A DNA stretch of 39,835 nucleotides, from positions 1 through 39,835 of IMG/VR virus record IMGVR_UViG_3300031673_000187, one strand, 5' to 3'. Numbering within the stretch: position 1 is the stretch's first letter; every line of letters begins with the position of its first letter. The stretch is from a virus. A program made the translations under genes and the position numbers. The notes beneath the pieces are model-generated. The model worked only from the letters and a program-made list of their open reading frames with translations. It searched no databases and was not told where the DNA came from. Below, piece by piece: positions 22,955 through 30,899 of the stretch.

Positions 22955-24683
22955 TTATACTTCTATGTAGTGCATCATATTACCTGCGGAATCTGACAAA
23001 ATATCCCATTCAATCGACAGTTTGGCTACATTATTATCATCCATAGTTAAACTTACATTAGATTTCGGTTTAACATTAAGTAACTGATACTGTACAAATT
23101 TATCAACTTGGTCAGTACCTCTAATAGCTGAATCTGCATAAATTTTATATCCCGATGGGAATGAAATATTATCAACTGTAAAGCCAGATACAGCCGAATC
23201 TATTAAATAGTAAGCAACTATTTTTCCAGCAGATGCAAAAGTAGTTGCGTTAAAAGTAAGAGCTAATGTTGAGACGCTATAAGTGTCTGGTGCGGTAGCT
23301 GGAGTTCCTGCTGTTTGTTCAATTCCATGAGATACAGAATCTGCATTTAATATGAAAATAACAAGACTACCTGGTTTTGGAGCAACTGCCAATGAAGCAC
23401 CTAGACCCCCTGATTGAACATCTAATACTTCTCTTTTAGCTATTGATTTTGTTGAAGAAGACATTGAAGTGCCGAATAAAAGTGACAACCATTTAGTTTC
23501 AAATACTTCCATTTCTGTTTTGAAAGTACCTTCTCTCTGTTTATCCCAACGAATCGCCTTTGTAGATTTATTCATTGCATAAACACTATCAGCAGTAAAA
23601 TCTATAGAACTTGTTTGAGCATAGTTACAATACAATACAGGTTTTCCAGTTACTTGTGAAATAATCTGCAAATTTGCAGCCTTTTATACCCTCGGTTATC
23701 CCGATATTTTTAAAAAATTAGCATCAGACATTCTAATTGGTTTATTAATTTTATATAACATATCTGGCACTAATTCTACGAAAGGTTTTATTAATTCAAT
23801 AAATATTTGTTTACTTTTTATATTCGATATTGCTATCCTTGGTAATTCTCTATCTTTTTGAACTGTCGCATCAATATCAAATTTATTTTTAAGCATATTA
23901 CAAAATAATTTACACTCACCAAAACTAAAACAATTAGTTGCTATCATAAAAGCATCTATATAACCAATATCAGATAATAATATATCTCCATTTTTTTGTT
24001 TTAATCTTTTTTTTACCTTACAAGAACCATCGTCCATATACATTAAAGCCAATGATAATTTGTCAAATTTATCATATATATTTCTAAGTGTTTTAATTTT
24101 ATCTTCATACACCAATTTATAAATATGAGTAAATCTTGAATCGGACTTAAAAGTTGCTTTAATAACTGGATATTCTTTGTTATCTTTTTTTATTATTCTA
24201 TTGTATATAGAATGGTCTATTTTAAGGTATTTTTTAACTAAAGATATTTTAAAATCTAAATATTGTTTTTGTTTTAAAGAGTGTGATATTTCTAAATAGG
24301 CGTGATGTGATTTTTCTTGTATCCGCATGTATCCATCACCTATTACTAATCCTATTATTAATGCTTCTATATTAACCTTTGACGGTAACTTTACCATCTA
24401 CTATCATTCCTTTCGTACTTATTAGGGGAATGGACTATACCATTGTCTTGTGAATAAGTCCTTACAAGACACTCCTTGGTAGTCTCTGAGAGCTTACCAT
24501 ACCTATTAATAGGGTTAGGTCTATCTCTGCTGATTGCCCAATTCTTTAAATTTTCAGATATTTATATAATTTCTTATATAAATTACTATTAAAGACTCTA
24601 AGGGGTTTCCAGCATATTCGGAGTTTTCCATATGCTATCACTAACACAGGGGACTGCATTCAATCCTTAATACCATATAACAT
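22955..24683 (-). CDS. Major tail tube protein, interrupted by a group I intron
   Basis: Exon 1 (24683-24663) codes for MLYGIKD behind a strong AAGGAGG site, and exon 2 runs from 23680 to 22955. The spliced reading frame of 248 residues starts MLYGIKDAANLQIISQVTGK. Exon 2 alone begins with no real start; a TTG inside it at 23671 is in frame but has no ribosome binding site. The product is rich in Ser, Thr, Ala and beta segments, and its last 50 residues match the pattern of tail tube subunits. Location after the tail completion and chaperone-like genes supports this. The exact junction may differ by 1-4 bases, giving KDA, KDS or KDSN. Confidence 0.85.
23681..24662 (-). ncRNA. Group I intron in the tail tube gene
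   Basis: The 982-nt intron starts after GGAT of exon 1 and ends with G at 23681. Exon GGAU can pair with GUCC at intron nucleotides 9-12, giving the required U-G pair at the 5' splice site. Typical core elements are visible in order on the minus strand: a P2-like hairpin AGCATAT/ATATGCT, a Q-like AATCAGCAG, an R-like CTCAGAGACTA and an S-like GGTATAGTCC. R and S pair through ACTA/TAGT (P7). A P9-like hairpin (CATTCC/GGAATG) precedes the endonuclease gene. Without splicing the tail tube frame stops after seven codons. Confidence 0.88.
23696..24397 (-). CDS. LAGLIDADG homing endonuclease in the intron
   Basis: The 233-residue product has two LAGLIDADG motifs (residues 12-22, ALIIGLVIGDG, and 114-124, LSLALMYMDDG). 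It is therefore a single-chain enzyme with two acidic active-site residues. It would cut intron-less tail tube alleles and spread the intron. The ATG has an AAAGGAATG site and lies after the intron core, in the P9 region. The stop codon is 15 bases before the 3' splice site. Nothing suggests that the enzyme is inactive. Confidence 0.92.
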   Translation of the reverse strand: MVKLPSKVNIEALIIGLVIGDGYMRIQEKSHHAYLEISHSLKQKQYLDFKISLVKKYLKIDHSIYNRIIKKDNKEYPVIKATFKSDSRFTHIYKLVYEDKIKTLRNIYDKFDKLSLALMYMDDGSCKVKKRLKQKNGDILLSDIGYIDAFMIATNCFSFGECKLFCNMLKNKFDIDATVQKDRELPRIAISNIKSKQIFIELIKPFVELVPDMLYKINKPIRMSDANFLKISG

Positions 24684-24735
24684 AATTTTTTTGCCTCCTT
24701 AAATATTTTTTTGTTTTGGTTTTATATAAAATAAA

Positions 24736-24749
24736 AAGCCTTTCGGCTT
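24736..24749 (-). terminator. Short GNRA-loop terminator upstream of the tail tube gene
   Basis: On the minus strand AAGCC-GAAA-GGCTT is followed by T-rich sequence, directly after the chaperone-like gene and 53 bases before the tail tube start. With no visible promoter in the gap, it probably acts as a partial terminator or as a stabilised mRNA end. Confidence 0.7.
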
Positions 24750-24750
24750 A

Positions 24751-25458
24751 TTACTCTTTTGATTTATTATCAATTTTAATTAATTCAGTCCAATGTTTTC
24801 CTTCAACTAATGATTTTTCACCACTAATTAAATAAATACTAAAACTATCTTGGTAATTAGAAATACCTAATATTGTTTTATAAGCGTTCATCATTTCCCA
24901 TAAAGTAAATTTTTTAATTTCTTCTTTGGGTATAAACGATTTCCCACCATATTGAACAATATTAATTACATCTTCTAATTTCAATTCATTTTTTTTAGCC
25001 TCACGTTTTCTACCTTCTTGAAGTTTTGTCCAAATATCTCTTTGTAAATCATTTTTAAATATAGGCACTCTTTCTTTTGTTTGTCTCTCTCTTGCACATA
25101 TTTGAAGAATGATTATAGCAAATTCATCAAAATTATCTCTATTTAGAATACCATCTTTAATTTTAATACCTTCTTCAACAAATTGAATGTCATCTGTTTT
25201 ACAAAATAGTTGCAATGCCTGTATTAATAATTGGAAAATGCTTTTATCAGAAACAACTAAATCAAAGTTTTTAATTTTTAATTTATCTTCCTCAGATAAC
25301 TCGTTTTCCAATAAATCAATGGTAATACTAAACGGTATTAATAGTTGATTAAATTTATCTATTCCATATTTAAATATTTCTTCAAAAGTTATAAGTTGAA
25401 TAGGTATTCCATAAAAATCAATAGGCTCTTGTAAAATCAAATTTAATTTAATATCCAT
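24751..25458 (-). CDS. Tail assembly chaperone-like protein
   Basis: The 235-residue product is acidic and helical. A pattern near residues 70-130 (SIFQLLIQALQLFCKTDD, then FAIIILQICARERQTKER) is typical, as I remember it, of helical tail chaperones of Bacillota phages. Residues 145-190 carry a basic, helical segment. It overlaps no gene, and its ATG lies three bases after the previous stop (GGTGTATAAATATG), so translation is probably coupled. It lies before, not after, the tail tube gene. Confidence 0.65.
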   Translation of the reverse strand: MDIKLNLILQEPIDFYGIPIQLITFEEIFKYGIDKFNQLLIPFSITIDLLENELSEEDKLKIKNFDLVVSDKSIFQLLIQALQLFCKTDDIQFVEEGIKIKDGILNRDNFDEFAIIILQICARERQTKERVPIFKNDLQRDIWTKLQEGRKREAKKNELKLEDVINIVQYGGKSFIPKEEIKKFTLWEMMNAYKTILGISNYQDSFSIYLISGEKSLVEGKHWTELIKIDNKSKE

Positions 25459-25460
25459 AT

Positions 25461-25949
25461 TTATACACCATAAAAATCTTCTATATTAAAAACTATGTAA
25501 TGACCTAAAGTTTCTTTATCTATCGGAAAATCTCCTCGTTCATCAAAAACAAATCTACCTATACCACTTTCAGATAATAATTCATCAAGTCTATCTGCTA
25601 TAAAAAGATATCTAATACCTTCTGCTGTTTTTTCTAAGCTATTAGGCATTATTATATAAAAATAAACTCTACCACTTTTATAGTTATTACTTGTTCTTTT
25701 AAAATTTACCCAAGCAGAAGTAATATAAGGTTTATCAATATTGGTTACAGATGTAATATTTTTATAAGGCATTATCTGTTTTCTAATTAAAACATTTGGT
25801 TTTTCCAATATAGCATTCTGTTCAGCAGTAGGTGTTATATTGAGAAAATCTTCATTATCAATAATTAATGCCTTAACTATTTCTTGATTTTTTAATATTT
25901 TATCTATTACTTTATTTTGTAATTCAGTTATTGATTGACCAATTTTCAA
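25461..25949 (-). CDS. Tail completion/terminator-like protein
   Basis: The product has about 162 residues, with an N-terminal helix, a central beta sheet (TSAWVNFKRTSNN, then RVYFYIIMP) and a C-terminal DERGDFPI-type stretch. The overall pattern recalls tail terminator or head-tail joining proteins, with moderate certainty. The start is probably TTG at 25949, eight bases behind AGGAGG; a GTG at 25958 overlaps that site. Position between the head-closure-like gene and the chaperone-like gene agrees with the usual order of connector genes. Confidence 0.7.
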   Translation of the reverse strand: MKIGQSITELQNKVIDKILKNQEIVKALIIDNEDFLNITPTAEQNAILEKPNVLIRKQIMPYKNITSVTNIDKPYITSAWVNFKRTSNNYKSGRVYFYIIMPNSLEKTAEGIRYLFIADRLDELLSESGIGRFVFDERGDFPIDKETLGHYIVFNIEDFYGV

Positions 25950-25961
25950 TATATACACCTC

Positions 25962-27176
25962 CTATATTAATCCAATAATTTTAATTTGTTTCTCAACAAA
26001 AATAGCCGAATCATATGTTAATTCAGCTCTTACTTTTATATATTTATTCATAGCAAGACTTGATGATATACTTGCATTAAGTGTACAAATATTAAAATCC
26101 GATATCACGGTTACATATTTATTAGTAGTTCCATCGAGATTGGATACAATAAAATTAAATTGCCTTGTTAAATCTTCAATTCCATTATTAAATGCGTGTG
26201 CCGTAAATTTTAATGTTCCACCTAGATTTAAAGTCGTATCTGTAGGTGTTAAAGTAAGAGAATAATTATTTGAAGATGAAATATCTCCATGAATATTCAT
26301 TGTATCCGTTATACCATTATAAGTAGCAGTAATAATACAATCCCCTGTTCCAATTACTGTAACTAAACCTGCGTTGGAAACTGTTGCAATTAAGTTATTA
26401 TTAGTTGTATAAACAACTAATGGATTACTAACGATTGCTCCATTTTCTTTACATTGTACATTTAATTGTAGTGTGGAATTTGTATAGAGTAAAGAAGCAA
26501 ATTCCCCATTTAATATAGTAACTTCATATTGTATTTGATTACTATAATAATTAGCAATACCTAATTCAAGATTATCATCAGGAGTTATTTCATCATCCAC
26601 TAACTCAATCTTCACTAATCCATTTGTAGCATTACTTATCCCTTCAATCTTATAAGCTGAATCATTTAATATAAAACGTAAGTTTAAATCAGATTTAGTA
26701 ATATATCCACTAGAAATATAAATTAAGTAATGTCCGATAGGAAGATTCATAAATTTGCTTTCTTCCATATCTATGCTTATATCTGAAAAGATACAGGGGA
26801 GCGTATATAGAATTTGGGAGGAATAGAAAGTTAGGGTGTTGTTGGATTTAACAACACTTACGGTTTTGTATGCTTGAGTATCAAATACGTTACTTGTAAC
26901 TAACCAAGTTTTATTTTCCATCTCAATTATTGAACCTGTATGTACTAAACTACTCATATCACAATGAATTTTTAAATCATATTTACTTTGATTTAAAGGA
27001 TTTGTATGATTTTGAGAAACAACACGTTCGCTCACTCCATCAATAACTGCATCTTTTCCTTCAAGAGAATTTTTTTGAATTTCAAATCTCTCAATGGTTT
27101 TTTCTAATAGCATATTATTAGGATACTCACTACCAAAATGTTCATTATCAGTCATCCATTCATTTCTTGTATTCAT
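25962..27176 (-). CDS. Head-tail connector with C-terminal Ig-like (Big_2) domains
   Basis: The product is about 404 residues. The N-terminal 90 residues (SEYPNNMLLEKTIERFEIQK) look like a connector or head-closure protein. Beta-rich segments follow. From about residue 235 a bacterial Ig-like repeat appears (NNLIATVSNAGLVTVIG, then GDCIITATYNG), followed by a second Ig-like region. Such decorations on structural proteins may bind cells or mucus. The ATG at 27176 lies behind AAGGGTG and overlaps the previous gene by 17 bases; an upstream TTG at 27197 has weaker support. Confidence 0.75.
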   Translation of the reverse strand: MNTRNEWMTDNEHFGSEYPNNMLLEKTIERFEIQKNSLEGKDAVIDGVSERVVSQNHTNPLNQSKYDLKIHCDMSSLVHTGSIIEMENKTWLVTSNVFDTQAYKTVSVVKSNNTLTFYSSQILYTLPCIFSDISIDMEESKFMNLPIGHYLIYISSGYITKSDLNLRFILNDSAYKIEGISNATNGLVKIELVDDEITPDDNLELGIANYYSNQIQYEVTILNGEFASLLYTNSTLQLNVQCKENGAIVSNPLVVYTTNNNLIATVSNAGLVTVIGTGDCIITATYNGITDTMNIHGDISSSNNYSLTLTPTDTTLNLGGTLKFTAHAFNNGIEDLTRQFNFIVSNLDGTTNKYVTVISDFNICTLNASISSSLAMNKYIKVRAELTYDSAIFVEKQIKIIGLI

Positions 27177-27402
27177 TTTTATCACCCTTAACTTCAATTA
27201 TTTCTGAAATCATTTCGGGTATTTTTTGAATGAAATTACCTGTATCTAATAAATATTTTCTTAATTCTAAGTGTTGAGACATAGAAGTATTAAATTCCGT
27301 TTCAATCATATTTAAAATTGCACAAATTCGCCTATATTCTTTATCACATAGGAATTGAAGGGACATTTCTCCCTGTGATGTTTTTATTAAAATCTCTTTC
27401 AA
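27160..27402 (-). CDS. Small helical connector-region protein
   Basis: The 80-residue product is charged and helical. It is preceded by GGAGGG and begins with TTG at 27402. No family was recognised. It overlaps the following gene by 17 bases, so the two are probably translated together. It lies among the connector genes and may be a small adaptor or assembly factor. Confidence 0.7.
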   Translation of the reverse strand: MKEILIKTSQGEMSLQFLCDKEYRRICAILNMIETEFNTSMSQHLELRKYLLDTGNFIQKIPEMISEIIEVKGDKNEYKK

Positions 27403-27412
27403 AATATCCCTC

Positions 27413-27838
27413 CTAATTATATTTATAAGTGTTAAATTGTTGTTGTAATTCTTTAATGTCTTCTTTAATTATTTTCATTACATTACATATTCCATCTAAT
27501 TCTTGCTTTTTATTTGGTAACGAATTAAAATCTTTTGTTCCTATTTCTCTTTTAAGTCCAATTAAATAAGCATTCTTTTTGTCATAATATTCATATTTCA
27601 TCTGCATAGCTATTAAATCAATTTCATCATCATCTAAATTAACAAGAAAATTTCCATCATAAGAAACTGTTTCAGGTAAAACTGGAGAATCTAATACATA
27701 ATCTAAAGAATGAATAACATATTTTTTACACTTAGCTCTTGCAGAATTTAACCATTGAAATATTTGAGCTTCTTTGCCAAACATATTTTCATCTATTTTT
27801 CCAAGAAAAGCATCATAAATTTGTTGCAAAGGAGTCAT
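27413..27838 (-). CDS. Head-tail adaptor-like protein
   Basis: The 141-residue, mostly helical product (FQWLNSARAKCKKYVI, then LIAMQMKYEYYDKKNAYLIG) has the size and position of the first head-tail adaptor. These small helical proteins sit under the portal ring. Homology is inferred from position and composition. The ATG follows AAGGAGG closely. Confidence 0.65.
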   Translation of the reverse strand: MTPLQQIYDAFLGKIDENMFGKEAQIFQWLNSARAKCKKYVIHSLDYVLDSPVLPETVSYDGNFLVNLDDDEIDLIAMQMKYEYYDKKNAYLIGLKREIGTKDFNSLPNKKQELDGICNVMKIIKEDIKELQQQFNTYKYN

Positions 27839-27850
27839 AAAAATTCCTCC

Positions 27851-28372
27851 TTATATTTTAAATTTTTTATTACAAAAATTTTCTAAAAAGTCAATCTTCT
27901 CAAAATCATTAATTTTATTTTTACGTGCGTAACTCATTATAAAATCTTTTTCATGTTCTGTGATAATATCTTCGTTTATATGTTTTTCAAAAGTACTATG
28001 CGTTTTATAATCAAAGAGTTTTTGGCATTTTTCATCTGATATTATATTTTGTTTTCTTTTACCATCCTCAGATTCAAAACCTAAATAAACTCTCATATTT
28101 TCGTCATCTACGAAAATTCTAGCATGATTACCCTCACCAGTTCCAATAAAAAATATATCATTATTATCACATAATAATTTAATTTCTCTATTGAGTAAAT
28201 CAATTGTACCATTAGACTTTATTGTTTTTTCTCCACCTAAAACAGATGGAAGTGAAAAGTATAAACTCCAATTGCATAAATTTCTACAAGTAGTGAATGA
28301 ATCCATATTCGGTTTTATATAACCTTTGTTTTCTTTTTCTATAATTTCTTTTTCTATAATTTTTTTTTCCAT
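27851..28372 (-). CDS. Phage protein of unknown function after the major capsid gene
   Basis: The product of 173 residues starts with a short repeat of Glu-Lys-Ile-Ile (KIIEKEIIEKE). Compact mixed alpha/beta segments follow (FIGTGEGNHARIFVDDENM, then MSYARKNKINDFEKIDFLEN). The family was not recognised. It begins behind GGAGG, 93 bases after the capsid terminator, and is followed after 12 bases by the adaptor gene. Location suggests a head or connector protein. Confidence 0.7.
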   Translation of the reverse strand: MEKKIIEKEIIEKENKGYIKPNMDSFTTCRNLCNWSLYFSLPSVLGGEKTIKSNGTIDLLNREIKLLCDNNDIFFIGTGEGNHARIFVDDENMRVYLGFESEDGKRKQNIISDEKCQKLFDYKTHSTFEKHINEDIITEHEKDFIMSYARKNKINDFEKIDFLENFCNKKFKI

Positions 28373-28405
28373 AAAATAACCTCCATAAAATATCCTTTAA
28401 TTTTA

Positions 28406-28441
28406 ATAAGGGAGTAAATATTTACTAATTTACTCCCTTAT
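28406..28441 (-). terminator. Terminator after the major capsid gene
   Basis: A perfect 14-bp stem (28406-28419 with 28428-28441, 8-nt loop) lies between the capsid gene and the next gene. On the minus strand it is followed by AT-rich sequence with few T residues. It may tune the high capsid expression by partial termination or by RNA protection. Confidence 0.75.
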
Positions 28442-28465
28442 ATTATATTTTTATATTTATACTAA

Positions 28466-29584
28466 TTATGTTTTATCTACAGCAAAGTTTGAATCTGAAA
28501 TAATACCCATAGTTGGGACGTATTCTGGAATAACAACTGAACCTACTTCCATATCAAATCTTGTAATTTCATTACCTGTAACTACGTCAAAACCTGCTTT
28601 AGAAGTTAAACCACCTCTATAACCAACTTGTAAAGGTGATTTCTCACCATTAACCATAGCAAATAATAAACCTTCTGGTAAGTATGTTTCATAATTATCA
28701 CCAGCAGAATTAAGTTTAGTTAAATTGTAAGTGTTAGGTATTTCAACTACAGAAGAACCAAAGAAAGTATTTAACAATCCTGTTTTCATAATTTCTTCAA
28801 CTACTGTTGTTGGTAATTGTAAATTAGTACCTACTCCAGATGATGCTTTAAATCCAACAAAATCATTTAATTGAGAAACTACTGAAAAATCTCCAGAAAG
28901 ACCTACATTACCCCATCTACGTATTACTTTTACCATATCTTTTACAGATTGTGATGTAATACCTGATGCTTCTACGAAATGTTTAATACCTGTAGCATTT
29001 TTAACTCCACTATAAAGGTCTACCATTATTTTGTAGAAAACTTTGTTCATCATATCTGTAATAACTTGTTCAGTTAATACTCCTTGATTATCAAAATTAC
29101 CTGTAGCAAGTTCTCTATAGTTTACAGCAGTACCACCAGAAATAGTTTGTGTGGACATTTCTCTGTAATCCCAAGTTTCAGTTGCAAAAGTAACATCGCC
29201 TTGACTAGCTTGGAAATTAGACATTTTACCTTGTAATTTATATACTTTATAAAGCAATCTTTCATTATAAGCTACATTAGTTACATTACCCATAAATGAA
29301 AGTAACTGTAATCTCTTTAAAAGAGGTGCTTGAATCATTACTGATGTAATAGTATTTAATTCTACTTTAGCTTTTCCATCTCCAGCAAGTGCATTTGCTG
29401 CCAATGTTTTTATATAATTATATGCTTTATTTGCCTTTTCTCCATACTTGCTTGTGTCCTCGCCTTTTATCATTGCAGAAAAGATTTCAATTACTGGTGA
29501 TTTTTCATTATATGTATGCTCTGATACAATGCTATTAATTTCAGGTTTTGCCTGAAAATTATTTAATTCATATATTTTACTCAT
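28466..29584 (-). CDS. Major capsid protein
   Basis: The 372-residue product has an N-terminal charged helical region (about residues 1-70). A central part follows (LQGKMSNFQASQGDVTFATE, then FDNQGVLTEQVITDMMNKVF), and a beta-rich C-terminus ends near VIPEYVPTMGIISDS. This, the length and the position after the protease/scaffold and decoration genes fit an HK97-fold major capsid protein. It has a strong GGAGG site and a stem-loop downstream, as expected for a highly expressed gene. Confidence 0.85.
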   Translation of the reverse strand: MSKIYELNNFQAKPEINSIVSEHTYNEKSPVIEIFSAMIKGEDTSKYGEKANKAYNYIKTLAANALAGDGKAKVELNTITSVMIQAPLLKRLQLLSFMGNVTNVAYNERLLYKVYKLQGKMSNFQASQGDVTFATETWDYREMSTQTISGGTAVNYRELATGNFDNQGVLTEQVITDMMNKVFYKIMVDLYSGVKNATGIKHFVEASGITSQSVKDMVKVIRRWGNVGLSGDFSVVSQLNDFVGFKASSGVGTNLQLPTTVVEEIMKTGLLNTFFGSSVVEIPNTYNLTKLNSAGDNYETYLPEGLLFAMVNGEKSPLQVGYRGGLTSKAGFDVVTGNEITRFDMEVGSVVIPEYVPTMGIISDSNFAVDKT

Positions 29585-29612
29585 TAAATTTTCCTCCTTT
29601 TATATTATAATA

Positions 29613-30419
29613 TTAAACTAATTTTCCGTAGAAACCAGTTCCACCGAAAGTAGTTTTTTCAAGTACTTTTATTGCTACTGCTGCATTACCCTTTGAATCT
29701 GCCTTAACCCATTTATATGCATTGGAAGTATCAGGTACAAGGAAATCAGTTCCATCTGCATCTACTGATACAAATGCTGTAGTAACCAAATCACTTGATA
29801 TTTCCACAGGATAACCAATTAATTGATTAAGTTCAAACGTATTAACATAACCACCTTCAGATATAGCAAAATCACTTTGTTTCCATAATTCAGGTGTATC
29901 AATTATATTCATTGCTATATAATATCTATCTGTAGCAGTAAGAGTTGTAATAGTTTTTGTAGCTTCATCATAAGACGCAGTTAAAGTACCAGCGGTTGTA
30001 GCAGTACTAAATGTAACTCCACTTACACCTGCATCTATTACGACTACAGCAATAGAACTTGTATCAGAACTATTTGTAGGTGCAGTAATTTTTACATGTG
30101 CTGATGTAGTATTATCCAATATATAACCATATGGTGTTAATATAGTTAATAATGTATTATATATAACTGTAGCAGTAGCAGCAGCAGTTGTAGCAGTTGT
30201 TGTTACATCAGCTCTATAGCCACCAACACTAATTTTTAAAGTACCAGCAGCAGGTGTTCCACCTACAGTAATATCAGCCAACGATTTTGTACCAGTTCCA
30301 ACATGTTTTTCCTCTACTGTAAGAATGTAACCATTTTTTATTTCAGCTGTTGCTCTAACTCTAGGATTATTTTTTGCGTTAACTAAAGCTTGAATTGAAT
30401 TAAATTTAAATAAACTCAT
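29613..30419 (-). CDS. Head decoration or head-fibre protein with an inserted Thr/Ala-rich domain
   Basis: The 268-residue product begins with a conserved-looking segment (FNSIQALVNAKNNPRVRATA) and ends with a beta region (TFELNQLIGYPVEISSD, then TTFGGTGFYGKLV). Between residues 40 and 165 lies a Thr-, Ala- and Val-rich beta domain with a short helix (TATTAAATATVIYNTLL). This looks like an inserted surface domain. Position between scaffold and major capsid fits a decoration or minor head protein. The assignment is inferred; only the length and composition are directly visible. Confidence 0.75.
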   Translation of the reverse strand: MSLFKFNSIQALVNAKNNPRVRATAEIKNGYILTVEEKHVGTGTKSLADITVGGTPAAGTLKISVGGYRADVTTTATTAAATATVIYNTLLTILTPYGYILDNTTSAHVKITAPTNSSDTSSIAVVVIDAGVSGVTFSTATTAGTLTASYDEATKTITTLTATDRYYIAMNIIDTPELWKQSDFAISEGGYVNTFELNQLIGYPVEISSDLVTTAFVSVDADGTDFLVPDTSNAYKWVKADSKGNAAVAIKVLEKTTFGGTGFYGKLV

Positions 30420-30443
30420 TATTATTTCCTCCTTAATTTTTAA

Positions 30444-30899
30444 TTAAAATAAATCAGACATATCTTCGTCTGATTTTTCAGTGTTGTGAATTGCCATAAA
30501 TAAATCGGAATTGTCTTTTGAATTAACTTCCACATTTTTTTGTATAGAATTAAGTTCTTTTACTTTCTTCACACATAATTCTGCTTCAATTTTCTTCAAA
30601 CCATCCAAATCCATTTTATCTACATAATCTGTTTTAAGAGAATTAATTTCAATTTCTGTAAAACCATTTTTTAAAACCTCAGTTGTAAAATATGAATTAA
30701 TTTCTGCCTTCTTGGCTTCTAAATCCTTCTCTTCCTTAAATACCTTTAAAGAATTTAATTCTTCAACCATAGCTATCTTCTCATTTTTTTCAGTTTCCAA
30801 AGCCTTATTAGCTTCAACAACAGTTGAATTTAACTCGGTAACTTTATTAGATAACTCGTCAATTTTAGAATTAAGTTCTTGAATTTTAGTTTCATCCAT
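30444..30899 (-). CDS. Nested scaffold protein from an internal start
   Basis: Within the protease/scaffold gene, an in-frame ATG at 30899 (residue 342) follows a strong AAGGAGG at 30910-30916 after about 10 bases. Translation from it gives a 151-residue coiled-coil scaffold without the protease domain, as in lambda C/Nu3. The site is a perfect anti-Shine-Dalgarno match, which is unlikely to be demanded by the coding sequence alone. Confidence 0.6.
   Translation of the reverse strand: MDETKIQELNSKIDELSNKVTELNSTVVEANKALETEKNEKIAMVEELNSLKVFKEEKDLEAKKAEINSYFTTEVLKNGFTEIEINSLKTDYVDKMDLDGLKKIEAELCVKKVKELNSIQKNVEVNSKDNSDLFMAIHNTEKSDEDMSDLF

Noticed and set aside
22955-23671. TTG at 23671 as the start of the tail tube gene
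   Set aside because: It has no ribosome binding site, and the frame continues upstream to a splice site whose partner exon has a strong AGGAGG and ATG.
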